Assembly (NCBI GenBank): GCA_017607445.1
Contig: JAEVHH010000003.1
Coordinates: 4,836,001 to 4,900,000, forward strand
DNA length: 64,000 nucleotides
Source: Histoplasma ohiense
Lineage: Eukaryota; Ascomycota; Eurotiomycetes; Onygenales; Ajellomycetaceae
Reading direction: 5' to 3'
Shown here: in pieces, positions 1-12,017 of the stretch
Position numbering within the stretch: the first letter of the stretch is position 1
How the letters are laid out: each line of letters opens with the position of its first letter
Notes under the pieces: generated by a model
Database searches by the model: none
Told to the model about the DNA's origin: nothing
The model's input: only the letters and a program-made list of their open reading frames with translations
Program-made: the position numbers and the translations under genes

Positions 1-539
1 GCCATATTTGCTTGAACGAACCACGGGAGAATGAATGATCGGCTTATGAATTGCAAACGGCTATCCAGAGCAATGGCGGGTGAAAAACAGTCCCTTTCTT
101 AAGAACTTGAAGCATCCGCTCAAGAGTCGATGTGATGTGGAAAATTGTTTGGGCGAAGTGGGATATCTGGCCTCCATCCCACGCAGGGGAGAGAGCGTGG
201 GGGTTTGCCTGCGAGTCCCTGTCACATACAATCTTAGCGAGACGGCGATATGACGATAGGATATGCATGCGACGTTGATTTGGTTTGGAGCAGAAATGTG
301 GGAGCTTCCTTGGTCCTTGATCGTTCCCAGAAGGAGGAAGCTCTGATTGCAAAACTCCCGGTGCGGGGCATTTGTTGGACGTGCTGGACCTGGGCTTCAG
401 TCGAAATCCCTCTGAAAAACATCTGAAAAACATAACTGCCAGGACCAGGTCCCACCAGCCTCCCAGTAGAATACCGGTTCACCCCTCTTGTAGGCTATAC
501 ATAACACACAAAACAAGACATCGACAATAACTCCTCACA
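1..539. other. Upstream region of the D-serine dehydratase gene
   Basis: No gene is supported here. Two overlapping minus-strand open frames exist but show no splice signals, no family resemblance and arginine/serine/proline-rich composition typical of chance frames. The last 60 bases, CA-rich just before the ATG at 540, look like a fungal 5' leader. Confidence 0.5.
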
Positions 540-2135
540 ATGTCCGGTGTGACCAATTACCCCAATGCTTCGCGCGAGGGCCTCAAGGCCCAGTATGTTG
601 GGCGGATGCTTCGCGATGTTGACGGCCCAGCTGCGATTATAGACGTGGCTGTTGCACGCAAGAATTGCCAACTGATGCTCGATGCAGCAGATGCCTTGGG
701 GGTCTTTTTCCGCTCTCATGTTAAGACTCACAAGGTACCGGGAGTTCTGATCATTCTTCTATTCACTTAGTACTTTCTTTCTACGTCCCATGTTGGACTT
801 TGGCTTTTACGCAGGATTACATTACATATTACATTTGTGAATGTGGGTAGCTAATATTTACTCCTAGACAACAGAGCTCACGAAGTTCCAAGTAGGGGAG
901 CAGAGCAATCCGGTTCGATTGGTAGTTTCGACTCTCGCAGAGGCTGAGCAGCTACAGCCGTACCTCGAAGAATGCAAAGCCAATGGGAGGTCTATAGACG
1001 TAAGACACTGTTCCATGATTTTATATAGAATTTCAACAATCAAGTATTAATGTCTGCCTAATAGCTCATTTATGGCTTGCCTGTGCAACCGTCGAGCTTC
1101 AAACGGCTTACGGCGCTGGGTAAATCGCTAGGAACTGCGAGTATATCCGTGCTTGTGGATAATCCAGATATTATCCCCTTCCTTTCTCGATACCGAGAGA
1201 CCACATCGGACACCCTTGGTGTCTTTATCAAGCTTGATACTGGCAATAATAGAGCCGGTATTCTGCCGGAGTCCCAGCAATTTAAAGACCTCGTTGCAGC
1301 AGTCCATGCAGCCGAGCATGATGACTCTATCGGAATATCACTACGCGGGTTTTACAGCCATTTAGGCCACAGTTATAGTTCGGATAGCACGAATGAAGCC
1401 ATGGATTATCTGGCGCAGGAGGTCGAACGATGTGGGATCGCTGCCGCCTATGCCTCGACAGTGGGCAAATATTCAGAGCGCCGCTTTCTAATCTCTGTTG
1501 GCGCGACCCCAACCACCACAGCGGCTCAGAATCTCACCTCCCCTGATACAGTTGACCCTACGATTAAACGGGTCAAGGAGTTATTTGATCGCTCGAAGGA
1601 ATCCTACGACATCGAACTACATGCCGGCGCCTATGTAACGCTGGATATGCAACAGCTAGCAGCACACGCTCGGCCAACCTCGTCACATCTCTCTTTCAAC
1701 GACATAGCCTTGACCGTCCTGGCAGAGGTCGGAAGTCTATACCCCCACAGAGAAAAGCCGGAAGCACTTGCCGCATGCGGGAGCCTATGTCTCGGTCGAG
1801 AAGCGTGTCGAAATTATCCTGGCTGGGGAGTCGTCACGCCCTGGCTGGAAGGTGGTGAGGGAATAAGGACGGCGGAAACCGGATGGTATGATCCCGAAGG
1901 AGATCGAAAGGGGTGGATTATGGATCGGATTAGCCAGGAACATGGGATTCTTGCGTGGCATGGCTCACGAGATAAGGTTCGGCCGCTGAAAATCGGAGAG
2001 AAAATTCGGATTTGGCCCAATCACTGCTGTATTTGTATAGCTGGGTTTAGCTATGTGTTGGTGGTGGATTCGAGCCTGGAAGGCGCTGAAAGGGATAGAG
2101 TGCAAGATGTGTGGTTCAGTTGGCGAGGGTGGTAG
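540..2135 (+). CDS. D-serine dehydratase-like PLP enzyme
   Basis: Predicted exons are 540-734, 868-999 and 1065-2135, giving 465 residues. Introns begin GTACCG and GTAAGA and end in TAG. The enzyme of this fold-type III family removes water from D-serine, giving pyruvate and ammonia, using PLP and a zinc ion. Seen in the sequence: the HVKTHK motif at residues 60-65, whose first lysine (62) is the expected PLP Schiff base, and PNHCC near the C-terminus, matching the family H-x-C zinc pair (about His429 and Cys431). Length fits yeast Dsd1 and its relatives (about 420-450). The closely related D-threonine aldolase is the main alternative and I cannot separate the two from motifs alone. The start is the first ATG of the open frame. 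No targeting signal is visible, so a cytosolic location is inferred. Confidence 0.88.
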
Positions 2136-3531
2136 ACGGTGAGGACGGGTGCCGAGATGCAAGCATAAACTAAGCTACTGTTTTTTTCTTTTCTGGTCCT
2201 TATCGGTTTCCGACAAAGAATTGATATAATGGTGACCTTGGAAACCGAAGATAGATACCTTTTTTTTTTCTGTAACTCTCACTACGACAATTTTCTGTTA
2301 GTTAACCCTCCTTGAAACTAAGGAACTTCAAGCTCAACCTATCTCCCTTGAGTATCCAAAATTGAGCGATTATATGATGGAAAAATCCAGACCGCCATCT
2401 TCAAGTGCTCTTGAACAAACTGGATGGGGAAAGCTCCACCAGGATAGTTGGAATTCAAAGGGACAGCTCGCATTCCCTGATTTGCTTATATTCAAGCCGC
2501 AGTAATCGGACAGTAGTGTGAGGATATTAGCAAAGACCTTTTGCGTCTGTTCTACAGTACTAGTACTATTCAGACTATCCAACTCCATGAAGCTCCCGAT
2601 TTGGAGGTTGATGTGAAGGAGGGTGAAGTAAACATACGCAATATCCGAGCTTCACTTCATCTAATTTTCGGCAGCGATTCTTAATTGATTAATAATTGAT
2701 TAATCTTGTATCTCAAGAGTAGCTGTTCCGGGCAGAAATACCATATAGAGGCGGGTGTGACAGCTTTTTTTTTTTCACCTTGCAAATGTAAAGGGAGGCA
2801 TTTGGCATATTGATATGATGGTGCTGTATTTAAATCGCGGCTCCCGAAGGACCGTCCCTGAAGAAGGACTAGCTTATAAGATATATATAATGGCATGCTC
2901 CTCTATCTCACAGGTATTTAGACAGATCTATCTATCTTAGTTGATAATATGGAATTTTCATCAATCTCATATTGGTGTGATGCAAATGGGGATATATTAG
3001 GCGCTGATGAAATTTTCAAATGGGAAGAGTTACTACTAGGCTAGAGAAACGCGATGAAGATAACTTCTCTAGCAACAAATGTTGTTATTATCATAGAATA
3101 AGCGTGTTTGTTTTTGGGGAATCTTTCATGTAGTTACAAGAATAATAAGAATTACTAAATAACATACACTTTGAAAAGCCCGGATTGATCAGAATCAATT
3201 GCGATGTTGCTATTTTCAAATTTTGCGTTGATAGAAACAAAAAGAACGAGAGGAGGCCACAATCAATCAATATTCACAACATGTATGGACGCAGACTGCA
3301 AATCTCAACCACCGGGCCAGATGCAAATGCAAATACAGACTGGAAAATTGGAAATACGCCCCTTGCATAAAATTAACCGATATGCATGTCGCAACTAACG
3401 TAGTTCGTATGGGAAAATAAAACCGATCACCACCCTTATTGGGGAAACATGAATTCAACTCCGCATCGCCATGCTTACATCACTGGACCTTCGTTGTTCC
3501 TCTTTCCATTATTACACTCTCCTATATCAAT
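2136..3531. other. Intergenic, convergent 3' regions
   Basis: AT-rich spacer between the convergent dehydratase and cyclase genes. It should hold both 3' UTRs. A 72-codon minus-strand frame at 2370-2588 is open but has no recognisable family and no flanking splice structure. Short T/A tracts occur at about 2258-2270 and 2764-2776. I see no RNA gene or mobile element. Confidence 0.5.
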
Positions 3532-5077
3532 TTAGAAGATCGCGGTTACGTTTGCGTGGGAACTCACGCCACCTAATGAAAAAGAGCATTAGTCGAGAGG
3601 CATGCAACCAGAAGAAAAACGCCATCAAATAGCACGTGGTTCAATACACATAAAAAGGAAAAGGGGGACGGGGAAATGGAAATTGACATACCTTTCACAT
3701 TTGCAGGGGCACTAGTCACGAAGAAATAATACCTCCCCTTGTCACGACACACCTTCGCCAGCGCCTCCAAATTCCACATCTCACCCAGCGGCATTCCCCA
3801 CAGCGCTAGAATGTGTTCGTGTAGATAGTACTCGGCAGTTGTGGGCCAGCGCTCGAACGCAGGCGCATCTCCCGCCACGGCCGCAAAATAACAGTCATGC
3901 AACCAGTCAAGCACGGCCTCCTCTTGCGCCACTCCCGCATACTCCTCCTCCTCCTCCTCCTCACCTGACTCAGTATTGTCATCGCCCGAACCATGTCCGC
4001 GCAGGGCGAGCCTTGTGCGCTCCTCGGGGCTGCGTTTGTAGTAAGCTTCCACAAACCCTGAACGGATCAAGAGGAGATCGCCGACTTTGATGTCCCCGCC
4101 TTGTGATTCGGGGCGAATATCAATGCCCTGGGCTTTGCCGCATTTCTGAAGCTCTTCGAAGGTGATGGCGTGCGGAGAGTATGGGTCGTAATCGATGCCG
4201 TTGGCCGTGGCATACGAGCGGTAGTCGAGGAGGACACCGCGGCCAGCGATGCCACGTTCGGCCCAGTGGTGAATACTGCACTTGTGGTTGGCGCTAGGGC
4301 CCAAAATGTCATCTGGTTTGGTCTGGAGAGGTTATGTTAGGAGGAATGGCTTTGTTTGAACTCGATGATAGACCTTTCTTTTTGGATTTTTGCTTACCCC
4401 GTTGTAGAATGTTTGGGATGAGATGTGAGCAAACTGTGGGTGGTATCTATGTTAGTCGTGAAACGTGAGAAAAACATATACATTCTTCCAATTAATAACA
4501 GAACACACATACGTGTCTGAAGCCATCCCACTGGGTTCCACTCTGCGTGTTGAGCTGATAATTATCGTCATAAGCAATTCCTGGAATCAGGGTCTTTATC
4601 GAGTGAACGAATTTCTCGCGACCAAATCCTGGCTGTTCTGGAACGTTCAACGGAAGGCTATGGTACGTCAATTCTTTCAGTTCGAAAAATTGAAAAAAGA
4701 ATCTGATTCGAAAACGGGCAATTGCATACTTGAGAGGAACAATCTCCCCTGTCTTGATCTCGTCGGCTGCAGCCTTGACCCGGGATGGAGTAAGCAGATT
4801 CAATCTACCAATCTGTTTGGCAAAATACATGTCAGTCCTCCGAGATAGCATCTGGCAGATATGAAGACATGAGTGTTCCATCAAAGAAATGCACTCCACG
4901 CACGTTGTCATTTTTGCCCCAAACCCAAGCTGCACCCTCAGGAGCATCTGGAATTTTTGGCAGGTCCTTGCGGAGAGGAAGTTTTGTATTATCAGCGTCC
5001 CAGGGAAGCTCATCGGGAGACTTTGGACTGCTGAACATTCCAGCAAACTGGGCAGCTCGCTGTCTAATGGAAGACAT
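3532..5077 (-). CDS. Cyclase-family protein (kynurenine formamidase-like fold)
   Basis: Six exons on the minus strand: 5077-4904, 4812-4730, 4657-4513, 4433-4398 (36 nt), 4322-3692 and 3572-3532, giving 369 residues. The frame holds through every junction and the joins restore family motifs: WGKNDN-IGRLNLL, VPLN-LPLNVP and a C-terminal GGVSSHANVTAIF. This places it in Pfam Cyclase (PF04199), metal-dependent hydrolases related to arylformamidase; the fungal members are mostly uncharacterised. The family metal motif HxGTHxDxPxH appears here as QSGTQWDGFRH (residues 124-134): two histidines are glutamine while Asp and the last His remain. A glutamate-rich run (about EEEEEEE, near residue 247) coded by a GAG repeat interrupts the domain. 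The substrate cannot be inferred. Confidence 0.82.
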
Positions 5078-6421
5078 TATGCTTAACCTCTAGCGGACCA
5101 AATCGTAGATATCCAACAGAGGGCGTACGGAGCAGGGGAAACGAGGGATGAGACCAGAAACAGAGGAAGCAATGTAGTGTTTCTCTCTAGCCTCTAGAGC
5201 TGCGCTGAAGACTGGAGATTGTGGGAAAGAGAAGAATTGAACTAGAGAAACATTGTTCCTGCACAAAAGCCCTCACAGCAAAGAGCGAAGAAACAACACC
5301 AACACCAACACACGCAGCGGCAGGCAGCGAGAGACAACACGGACAACACACGCGGGAGCCGCCGGTATCACACACTGGGGGAACAAAGGCGCAGCTCCAT
5401 CCTCCCCCGCACGCAGCGGATCCTTTGACAAGTAACAAGCGACAGCTTGCCTAGGTATCTCCAAATAGACTTTTTCCATCGAGCCACATACTCGAACATT
5501 ATGCAGGGAAGAGGGAAGAACAGAACCACGAACTGCTGAGCGCCATGCACCAACCGCAGAATGCCGTGCAAGAAGCATGCGGATTAGCTGTGGTGGCTGA
5601 GCAACCAGGCAGATGGCCAGACTCACAGTTCACTAGCTGTTGAACTCCCCCCGAACTTGTTGAGAGGAGGTTTGCTAACACCATTATTGTTTGGTGTCAC
5701 CGACTAGCTTGGCTGCTCGGACAAAACGAACAAGCTCTGAACTATGAGCTTGAAGCGATCCGAGGTCCGATCAAGCCGCTCAAGCTCGAAAGCAAGCGAT
5801 TGAGGGACCGAAAATCGCCGTAGGCAAAGGGCACAATAATGGGACTCGAGTTTCCCAAAGGGGGAATTCTATGCAAAAGAAACTAGAAACATGCATGGCA
5901 GACCTGGAAATTTCCAAGCTATCCCGGTCGATCCTTGTCTAGGTTAAACTCACAGGTGCTAGTAAGTTAACTTCTGGACAGACGCTCATACGGAACACAG
6001 AGGCAACCCTTTTCTGGAAACGCCCCGTCGGTCGGGATATAAAACTTCGTGGTAGCACGATACCGGTCGTGGAACGATCCAGCTCCTCTGCAGGTGTCAA
6101 TTCGGAACTCGACTTAAAATTGGAGCGTGGTCGTGTGTGGCGCAATGGACCCAAGATAAATGCCCGAATGCGGCTTGAGACGGTTGCTTGAGGCATAGTT
6201 TATATCCATCATCATATATCATACATAAAGCGTGCAGGACAATTAGATGGTATAGAACGCGTAAATGACACAACGATAGAATCTGAACCTGGAACAAGTT
6301 GGATTAAAACATAGAAACCCAAAGATAATACTACAATAACATCGCTCTTTCAAGTCGTCTAACCAACAGTCAAAAGCCTACAAACAAGCAGAATCAAAGC
6401 ATCAAAAGCATCTAACAGAAC
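5078..6421. other. Intergenic: cyclase 5' leader and permease 3' region
   Basis: Both neighbours are on the minus strand, so this spacer holds the promoter and leader of the cyclase gene and the 3' UTR of the APC permease. A CA-rich stretch (about 5300-5350) lies upstream of the cyclase start. Several 60-110 codon frames are present but lack splice structure and family resemblance. No other feature seen. Confidence 0.45.
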
Positions 6422-8293
6422 TCAATTCATTGTTTCCGTCTTCAGAAACGGCTGGTCCCTCCCTTCAGACCCAGATCCCTCCTCAATATGCGAGGAAAAC
6501 CTCCCCACAACTATATCCGCGCTCTTCCTCGCGTCCTCATCCTCCAATATAATAGGCGGGCCCGTAAATGCCTTGCGCGCCCGCACAAAATACCAAACAA
6601 CACTGATCGTCCCAAACCCAGCAAACACCACGCTCGCATAATTCATGGTCGACGGCGTCACAGGCAAGGAGATTGGCATGCAAAACAGCGCAATGGCCAG
6701 CGTAATCCACGATACTGCTATCATATTGATAGTGTAGCCGAACTTTCCCAACGAAAAGGGTGCGTTTCTCACATTCCGCCGCCCGCGGACGACGGAGACG
6801 AGAATCGGCACGCCATATGAGGCCGAGAGACAAATGGTTGCGACACCCGTGAAAGAGTTAAATGCCGCGCTGGAGCCAAAATATATCAGGCCCAGCAGGC
6901 AATCCACAAGGGTAGACAATATCAGACCCCAGAGCGGCACGTCGAAACGCCTACTAACTCTGCGCCACAGTCTGGAGCCAGGTATGGCGCCATCGCGCGC
7001 AAATGCGTACGTGCAGCGGCTCGCAGCAGTTAGGGCGCCAATTCCGGCAAAGAGTTGGATGCCCAGGATGAGAAAGAGCAGGCCAAAGCCACCAGCAGCG
7101 GAGCCGGTCACGGTCTTGAAGAGGAGGCCGATTGGTTGGCCGTTGGCGACTGCTCGCAGCAGCTCGACGGGTGGGAGCACAAAGAGGACTGGGAGTATGT
7201 ATGATAGGCCGGTGACACCAGCTGCTACAACAGATAGCACGATGGCTTTAGGCACCTCGCGGTGCGGGTTTTGGGTCTCTTCGCACATTGCGGCTACCAT
7301 CCCATAGCCGGTCAGGGTGTATGCAGCTTGGAGTAAGCCGACGAAGAAAGCCCAGCCGCTCGGCCTATTGGTGGGGATTAGTGACTGAGAAGGAACGTTT
7401 TAATCTTGCGATATAGGAAAGTTCAAGATGACATGGGGAGGGGGGGATGCGTCGGAACGCTCAAGCGCTTACCAGCCACTCGTCGAAGCGTCAAAGTGTC
7501 CAAACACGAAACTGGCATGGTTCCTTTGTTTCGCCAGGGACAATAAAGTAACCATAATGATCACAACACTTGCTGCCGTCCAGTATATACAGACTTTGTT
7601 GATAATGTCAAGATACTTCGCCCCAAATACATTTACCAAAGCACAAACCATCATCACAGCCCAGAACATCAAGATCGTCTGCCATTGATTGGGAACAAAA
7701 TCCTCTCTCCACAGCGAAATTGCGCTGAGAATCAACTGGCCTCCTGAAAAATTGATGCTGAGCGTGACAGTCCAGTTGCCCACCAGGGTCAGCCAACCAT
7801 CGATAAATGACATCAACGGCGCCCATTCTTTTGTAGACAACATTGCGCTCCAATAGTATACTCCGCCGGCCGTAGGATAAACTGAGCAAATTTCAGCCAA
7901 AGACGCCGCGATTGCGATGGAGATGAGCGTGACCAGCACCCAGCCCCAGAGGATTGTGACGCTGAGTCCATCTGTCAGGGTGACATAGAGTGTTGTACTT
8001 AGACCGAAAGGAGCGGCCATGATAGCAAAGGACCTGCTCAAGTAGTTCCATTCCCCTTTATTAGCTGATGTTGTCCAGCACAACAAATAATGCCATAGAT
8101 CTGGGCCCATTCAAGAAACTCAGCAAATAAAAAGGGATAAAGCGATTAAAACATACAATCCCAACACACTCATCATGCCCAGATGTCGCGGCAGCTCCCC
8201 TTTGTAGCCCATTTTCTCCAGCGCAGCATTTGCCTTCGCATCTGCCGAGCCCCGTCGAAAAGACTCTCCATGACCGGCTGGTCCATCCTCCAT
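6422..8293 (-). CDS. APC-superfamily permease (GABA/choline type)
   Basis: Three exons: 8293-8157, 8033-7473 and 7364-6422, giving 546 residues. Joins rebuild conserved stretches: SVLG-LSFAIMAAPFGLSTT across intron 1 and DASTSG-W-PSGWAFFVGLL across intron 2, which ends at AATAG because the earlier CTCAG acceptor would bring in a stop. The N-terminal ELPRHLGMMSVLGLSF and the consensus GYGMVAAMCEETQNP mark the fungal amino acid/choline transporter group that includes yeast Hnm1 and Uga4. About 12 hydrophobic segments are spread along the protein, ending in a charged cytosolic tail. It would import a small amine or amino acid across the plasma membrane by proton symport. The exact substrate is not readable from sequence. 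Confidence 0.9.
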
Positions 8294-9973
8294 ATCGGTA
8301 AGAGGCTAATGGTAGCCACCGGAGTATAGAGAACCAAAGGGCAAGATAATGTCGCAGGAGATCCTCTGCATTCACGATGAGCAGGAATCCCTCCCTCACT
8401 GCAGGGGAAATGGCCTGGTTTTGAATGCTATCTTCCCCAGAGGACTGTGGAGACACACTTGAAGGATCTCGGTATACCTTCCCCGCACGCGTCAGTTTTC
8501 CATGCCTGTGAAACGACGGGTCACTTGTTGAATTAATCAGCGACAGCTGGAAATACTAGTACAGATGGGAGAAGTCGAACATGTCTGCTTGTTTGGGAAT
8601 AGATCAAGTAGTGGACAGGTGGGGAAACATTTGTAGCTGCAGATTGAGAGAGTCGGCGCGCACAATCTCCTGGTCCTTTATATCGTGGCGACTTGATAGC
8701 AAGCTTCCGGGTGCGCCAGATAGTTCCACTGGGAGGGAGTGCTAAGCCCAGCACTAAAACAAACTCTCACACACCGCGGACATCCATGCAAACCCCGTCC
8801 CATACTCCTGACTCCCAGTCGAAGAAAGTCGGCCGAGCAGGTCAAGGGTTGAACTGATCCTCACAAGGATTTGATGAAGCCATCGCGGCGCGAAACCCCA
8901 GGCTCAACACCTAACCTGGCCAATTCTTTATAAAACTTACTGGTCCTAGCACTCGCATCATGCTCAAACTCGGCTCGAAGTATAAAATTATGGGGGTGGG
9001 GCAAAAATTTTTGGAACCCTATTACCATACTGCAGAGGCCAAGTTTGCGTTCTCCACTGAGGACTTGGGCAAATGGATGGCTGGTGGGCCGCTCGTGATG
9101 CGCCTATTCAGGCTTTTCAGCTGAGGGTTCGATACGCCCGCATTGCAACGGTGTCTCGAAGCAATAATGATGAATGATATTGCGAATTCAGTCTTCGGCT
9201 AAAGATATCAAGTTGCGGTCGTTGAGCATCGACAAAACTAGTCAGCTATTTACACCTCCTGCCCAGACGCCATGCGGAGGCGTGTTGATCCGGGGGCGGG
9301 AAGAGGCTTGCTCAGGAACTCAGGAACCCAACTAACATGGGCCGATTCCAAAGCAGATCAAAGAAGCAAGATCGATGACGATTGATGCTGTGGCTGTTCT
9401 CTTTTTGGTGGCAGAAGCCCGAAGAACGGCCGCCGTTGACAGACTGGTGAGGCGCTCATTTTTGCTGCCAGTTCGCTCAACTGCAGTGTCTGATCCTTGA
9501 CTCTGAGACTCTCGGGTTAGAAGTGATAGTAAAATCGATGAATGATACGAAAAAATTCGGCCGGCTGCTTGTTCAGAGGCCTTGTTATATTTCCTGTGCA
9601 TGATCACCGCTTGCTTGAAAGCGTGTATGCTCGAGCACCTTTATACAACAACATCTCATTCTCATTTCATACATACAAACTACATATATTCTCCCCAGGC
9701 GCACCAATTCTCTCAAAAACACACATGAACAAATGAGAATCGATTCCTATCCGATTTTCGGCCCGTTGTACGCTTACAGCAAAATTACTCGGATTCGCAT
9801 CATTTGAACTTCTCAAAGGGAAACCGGAAACGGGAACAACAAAACAGCAAGCATTGCAGGAAAATCAAAAACGGAATACCCTTTTCGAAACTTCCGGCCT
9901 AGCCTAACCTATCCAGCTCCCTCCTTAGTTCCGCTGGCAAATTCCAAACCGTCGCGCGCGCTGAGCCGTGGAC

Positions 9974-10138
9974 CTACTTGTTCTCTCCGGAGGCTGGCTC
10001 CAGCTCCAAAGCCTCGAATCCTCCTGCGCCCAACCATTCACCTTCTGCATGATCTTCGCCTTGTTGACGGGTGAAATGCGTCTTCACGACATCATTCCAC
10101 ACTCCGTTTCGCTTGCCCGGTTCTCGGAGCCAGTCAAA
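9974..10138 (-). other. Unassigned coding-like segment, possible terminal exon
   Basis: Reading on the minus strand to a TAG at 9976-9974 gives a stretch of about 54 residues that looks protein-coding, including GVWNDVVKTHFTRQQGEDHA and, near the stop, GAGGFEALELEPASGENK. Composition and codon choice resemble real genes, and the frame is bounded upstream by a TGA, so an acceptor (for example CGAG or GGCAAG near 10120-10125) would have to start the exon. I find no convincing upstream exon in 10150-11800 and do not recognise the family. It may be the last exon of a small gene, a relic, or chance. Confidence 0.3.
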
Positions 10139-11441
10139 TCATTGCGAATTTGATATTCTGCGGCCTGGCGTCTAGGATATGAAATTGGGAAAATGTTTTT
10201 AGAACGTATGTGTATATTTATAGTTTCAACGATTCTTAAAAAAAGGATACCTTAAATGCTTAAATTTGAAATGATGCCTTAGAGAAACAGGCGCCCTTGT
10301 TTTGCTTTGATTTTTGTTATATAAAAAATATATAGCTAAGGCATATAATAGTATATATGATATGATATAAATGGAAAATAAAATAAAACAACAAGGCCAA
10401 AAATAACCCTCTGGCCTAGTTTGGAGCAGCTGGTAGGTACCAGAACCTGTCAGAAAAGCAAGCCCTCCCGCCGTTTTATTCGAAACCCGTCTTCATTCTC
10501 AAATCAAGAACTTTTTTTTTTCTCCTTTTCACTTCGTTTTTCCCTATTTTAGTCGCTGATTCCCAACACCTCTGGAGAGCCACCGACCGACCTACCAACT
10601 CTATTGAAACCGAACCATCTTTCATGAAACGCAGCCAACCACCAAAAAGGGCAAAAAAAAGGGGGATTCAAATAGCCTGGGGATATCAAGTACTCAAGTA
10701 CCACATTTAAAACATGTTTTCCAATTTTTGGAAAATGAGAATAAAAAAGGGAGAGAGAGATAATGAAAAATAGGAAGCCAGGGCAAGAAGGGAAAATGGG
10801 TATTTTTTGCTCTCCCCAGTGGAAACTAGGATCTTAGAAACAGCGGGCACGAAATGGAAATTCATTGGAGAAGCTCAGGGGATCTGGGGAAATATCGTAC
10901 GTACAGACACCTAGTAAGAAAAGGGCGAAGGGAATTATGTTGAGAAGGGGTTAGGCGTTGGCGTGATGTTAAGTAAATGTTGAATTTTTGGTAGCGTTTG
11001 CGGTTAAGAGAGGGTTGCGGGTTGGATATTTAATATTTCCACTTCTGCCTCTCCACCCTTGTTCGTTTTTTCTCTATCACCCAATCCTTCCCCAATCGCC
11101 ATATCACCAGCAAATGAAACTGGTAGAAAATAAAACAAAACAAACATAAACAACTCAAAACACCAAGATCATCATTAAAAGCACAAGGCCAGAAGTCATT
11201 TTCACATCTCTATGTGTGTTTATGGAATTGTTGGATTGGATATTTGTCGGTTGTCCTTCATCCTCCTTTGCCGCATATGAATGGCGTGGGTTGGCGTGGC
11301 GTGGCATGCCATCAGGCTCGCTGCCATCTCGCAAAAAGCACATAAACATTGACTGAGATGCAGATTGGTGGAGAGGGTATCAATCTATCATCATGAACTT
11401 TTGCTCTTCCTTTGCCTTTTCTTTTGATATTTAGTTTGGTC

Positions 11442-11469
<28 letters not shown>
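11442..11469. repeat. Poly(A) tract, 28 nt
   Basis: An uninterrupted run of A in intergenic DNA downstream of the histone demethylase gene. It could mark a retroposed 3' end, but no element body is recognisable beside it. Length is likely unstable and prone to sequencing error. Confidence 0.9.
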
Positions 11470-11473
<4 letters not shown>

Positions 11474-12017
11474 AGGTGGGATCATCTATACATTGTGGGT
11501 GTTTGTTCAATTTTTCTTGTCGTTGTTTCCCTGGTGGGTTTTGCTCTTAACAAGAAGCAAAAAGGGCAAACAATAAACAATCAGCTTTGGTGCAGAGGCA
11601 GAGTGCAGGATACAAAATGCGAAGTGTTGGAGGGTAGGTATGAGAGAGACGAAGATTTGGTAGCCAGTGTCAGTCATAGGCCATCACAATATGAGCAGCA
11701 CCGCAAAGCGAGAATTTAAGAAAAAAAACACAAACAGCCAAGCAACCAAGCAATGCAAGCAAAATAGGCAATGAATTCATTTTATTCCGTTGCCCTCTCT
11801 CTCGTTTTTCATTGCGAAGGCGGAGCGGTGGAGGGCATGGTGGATCCGGTGACAAAGGTCATAGATGAAGCGACGTTGGCGAATGATAACACCATCGTAC
11901 ACGAAATCGTCGTGATGTATAGGACGCCAGAATGTCTTTAAAACACCTGAACGAAGACCTGCCCGCAGGATGGGAAGTATGGGGAGGGGGGTTAATAACA
12001 AAAACCGTTCCCCCTAT

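Larger units (their letters stand above)
8294..12017. other. Long intergenic region (3.7 kb)
   Basis: This lies between the permease 5' end and the histone demethylase 3' end. It contains a 28-nt A tract at 11442-11469, AT-rich stretches around 10200-10400 and 10700-11160, and one coding-like minus-strand segment (listed separately). The 9332-9607 minus-strand frame has no supporting structure. Transcription cannot be judged from sequence. No tRNA, transposase or long repeat was seen. Confidence 0.45.

Noticed and set aside
44..433. 129-codon minus-strand frame left of the dehydratase
   Set aside because: Low-information composition, no splice signals and no family resemblance; overlaps the likely promoter.
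2370..2588. 72-codon minus-strand frame with protein-like composition
   Set aside because: Single short frame in a convergent 3' spacer, no recognisable motif and no supporting exon.
5939..6196. 85-codon minus-strand frame after the permease gene
   Set aside because: Arg/Ser-rich chance frame in the 3' region with no motif.
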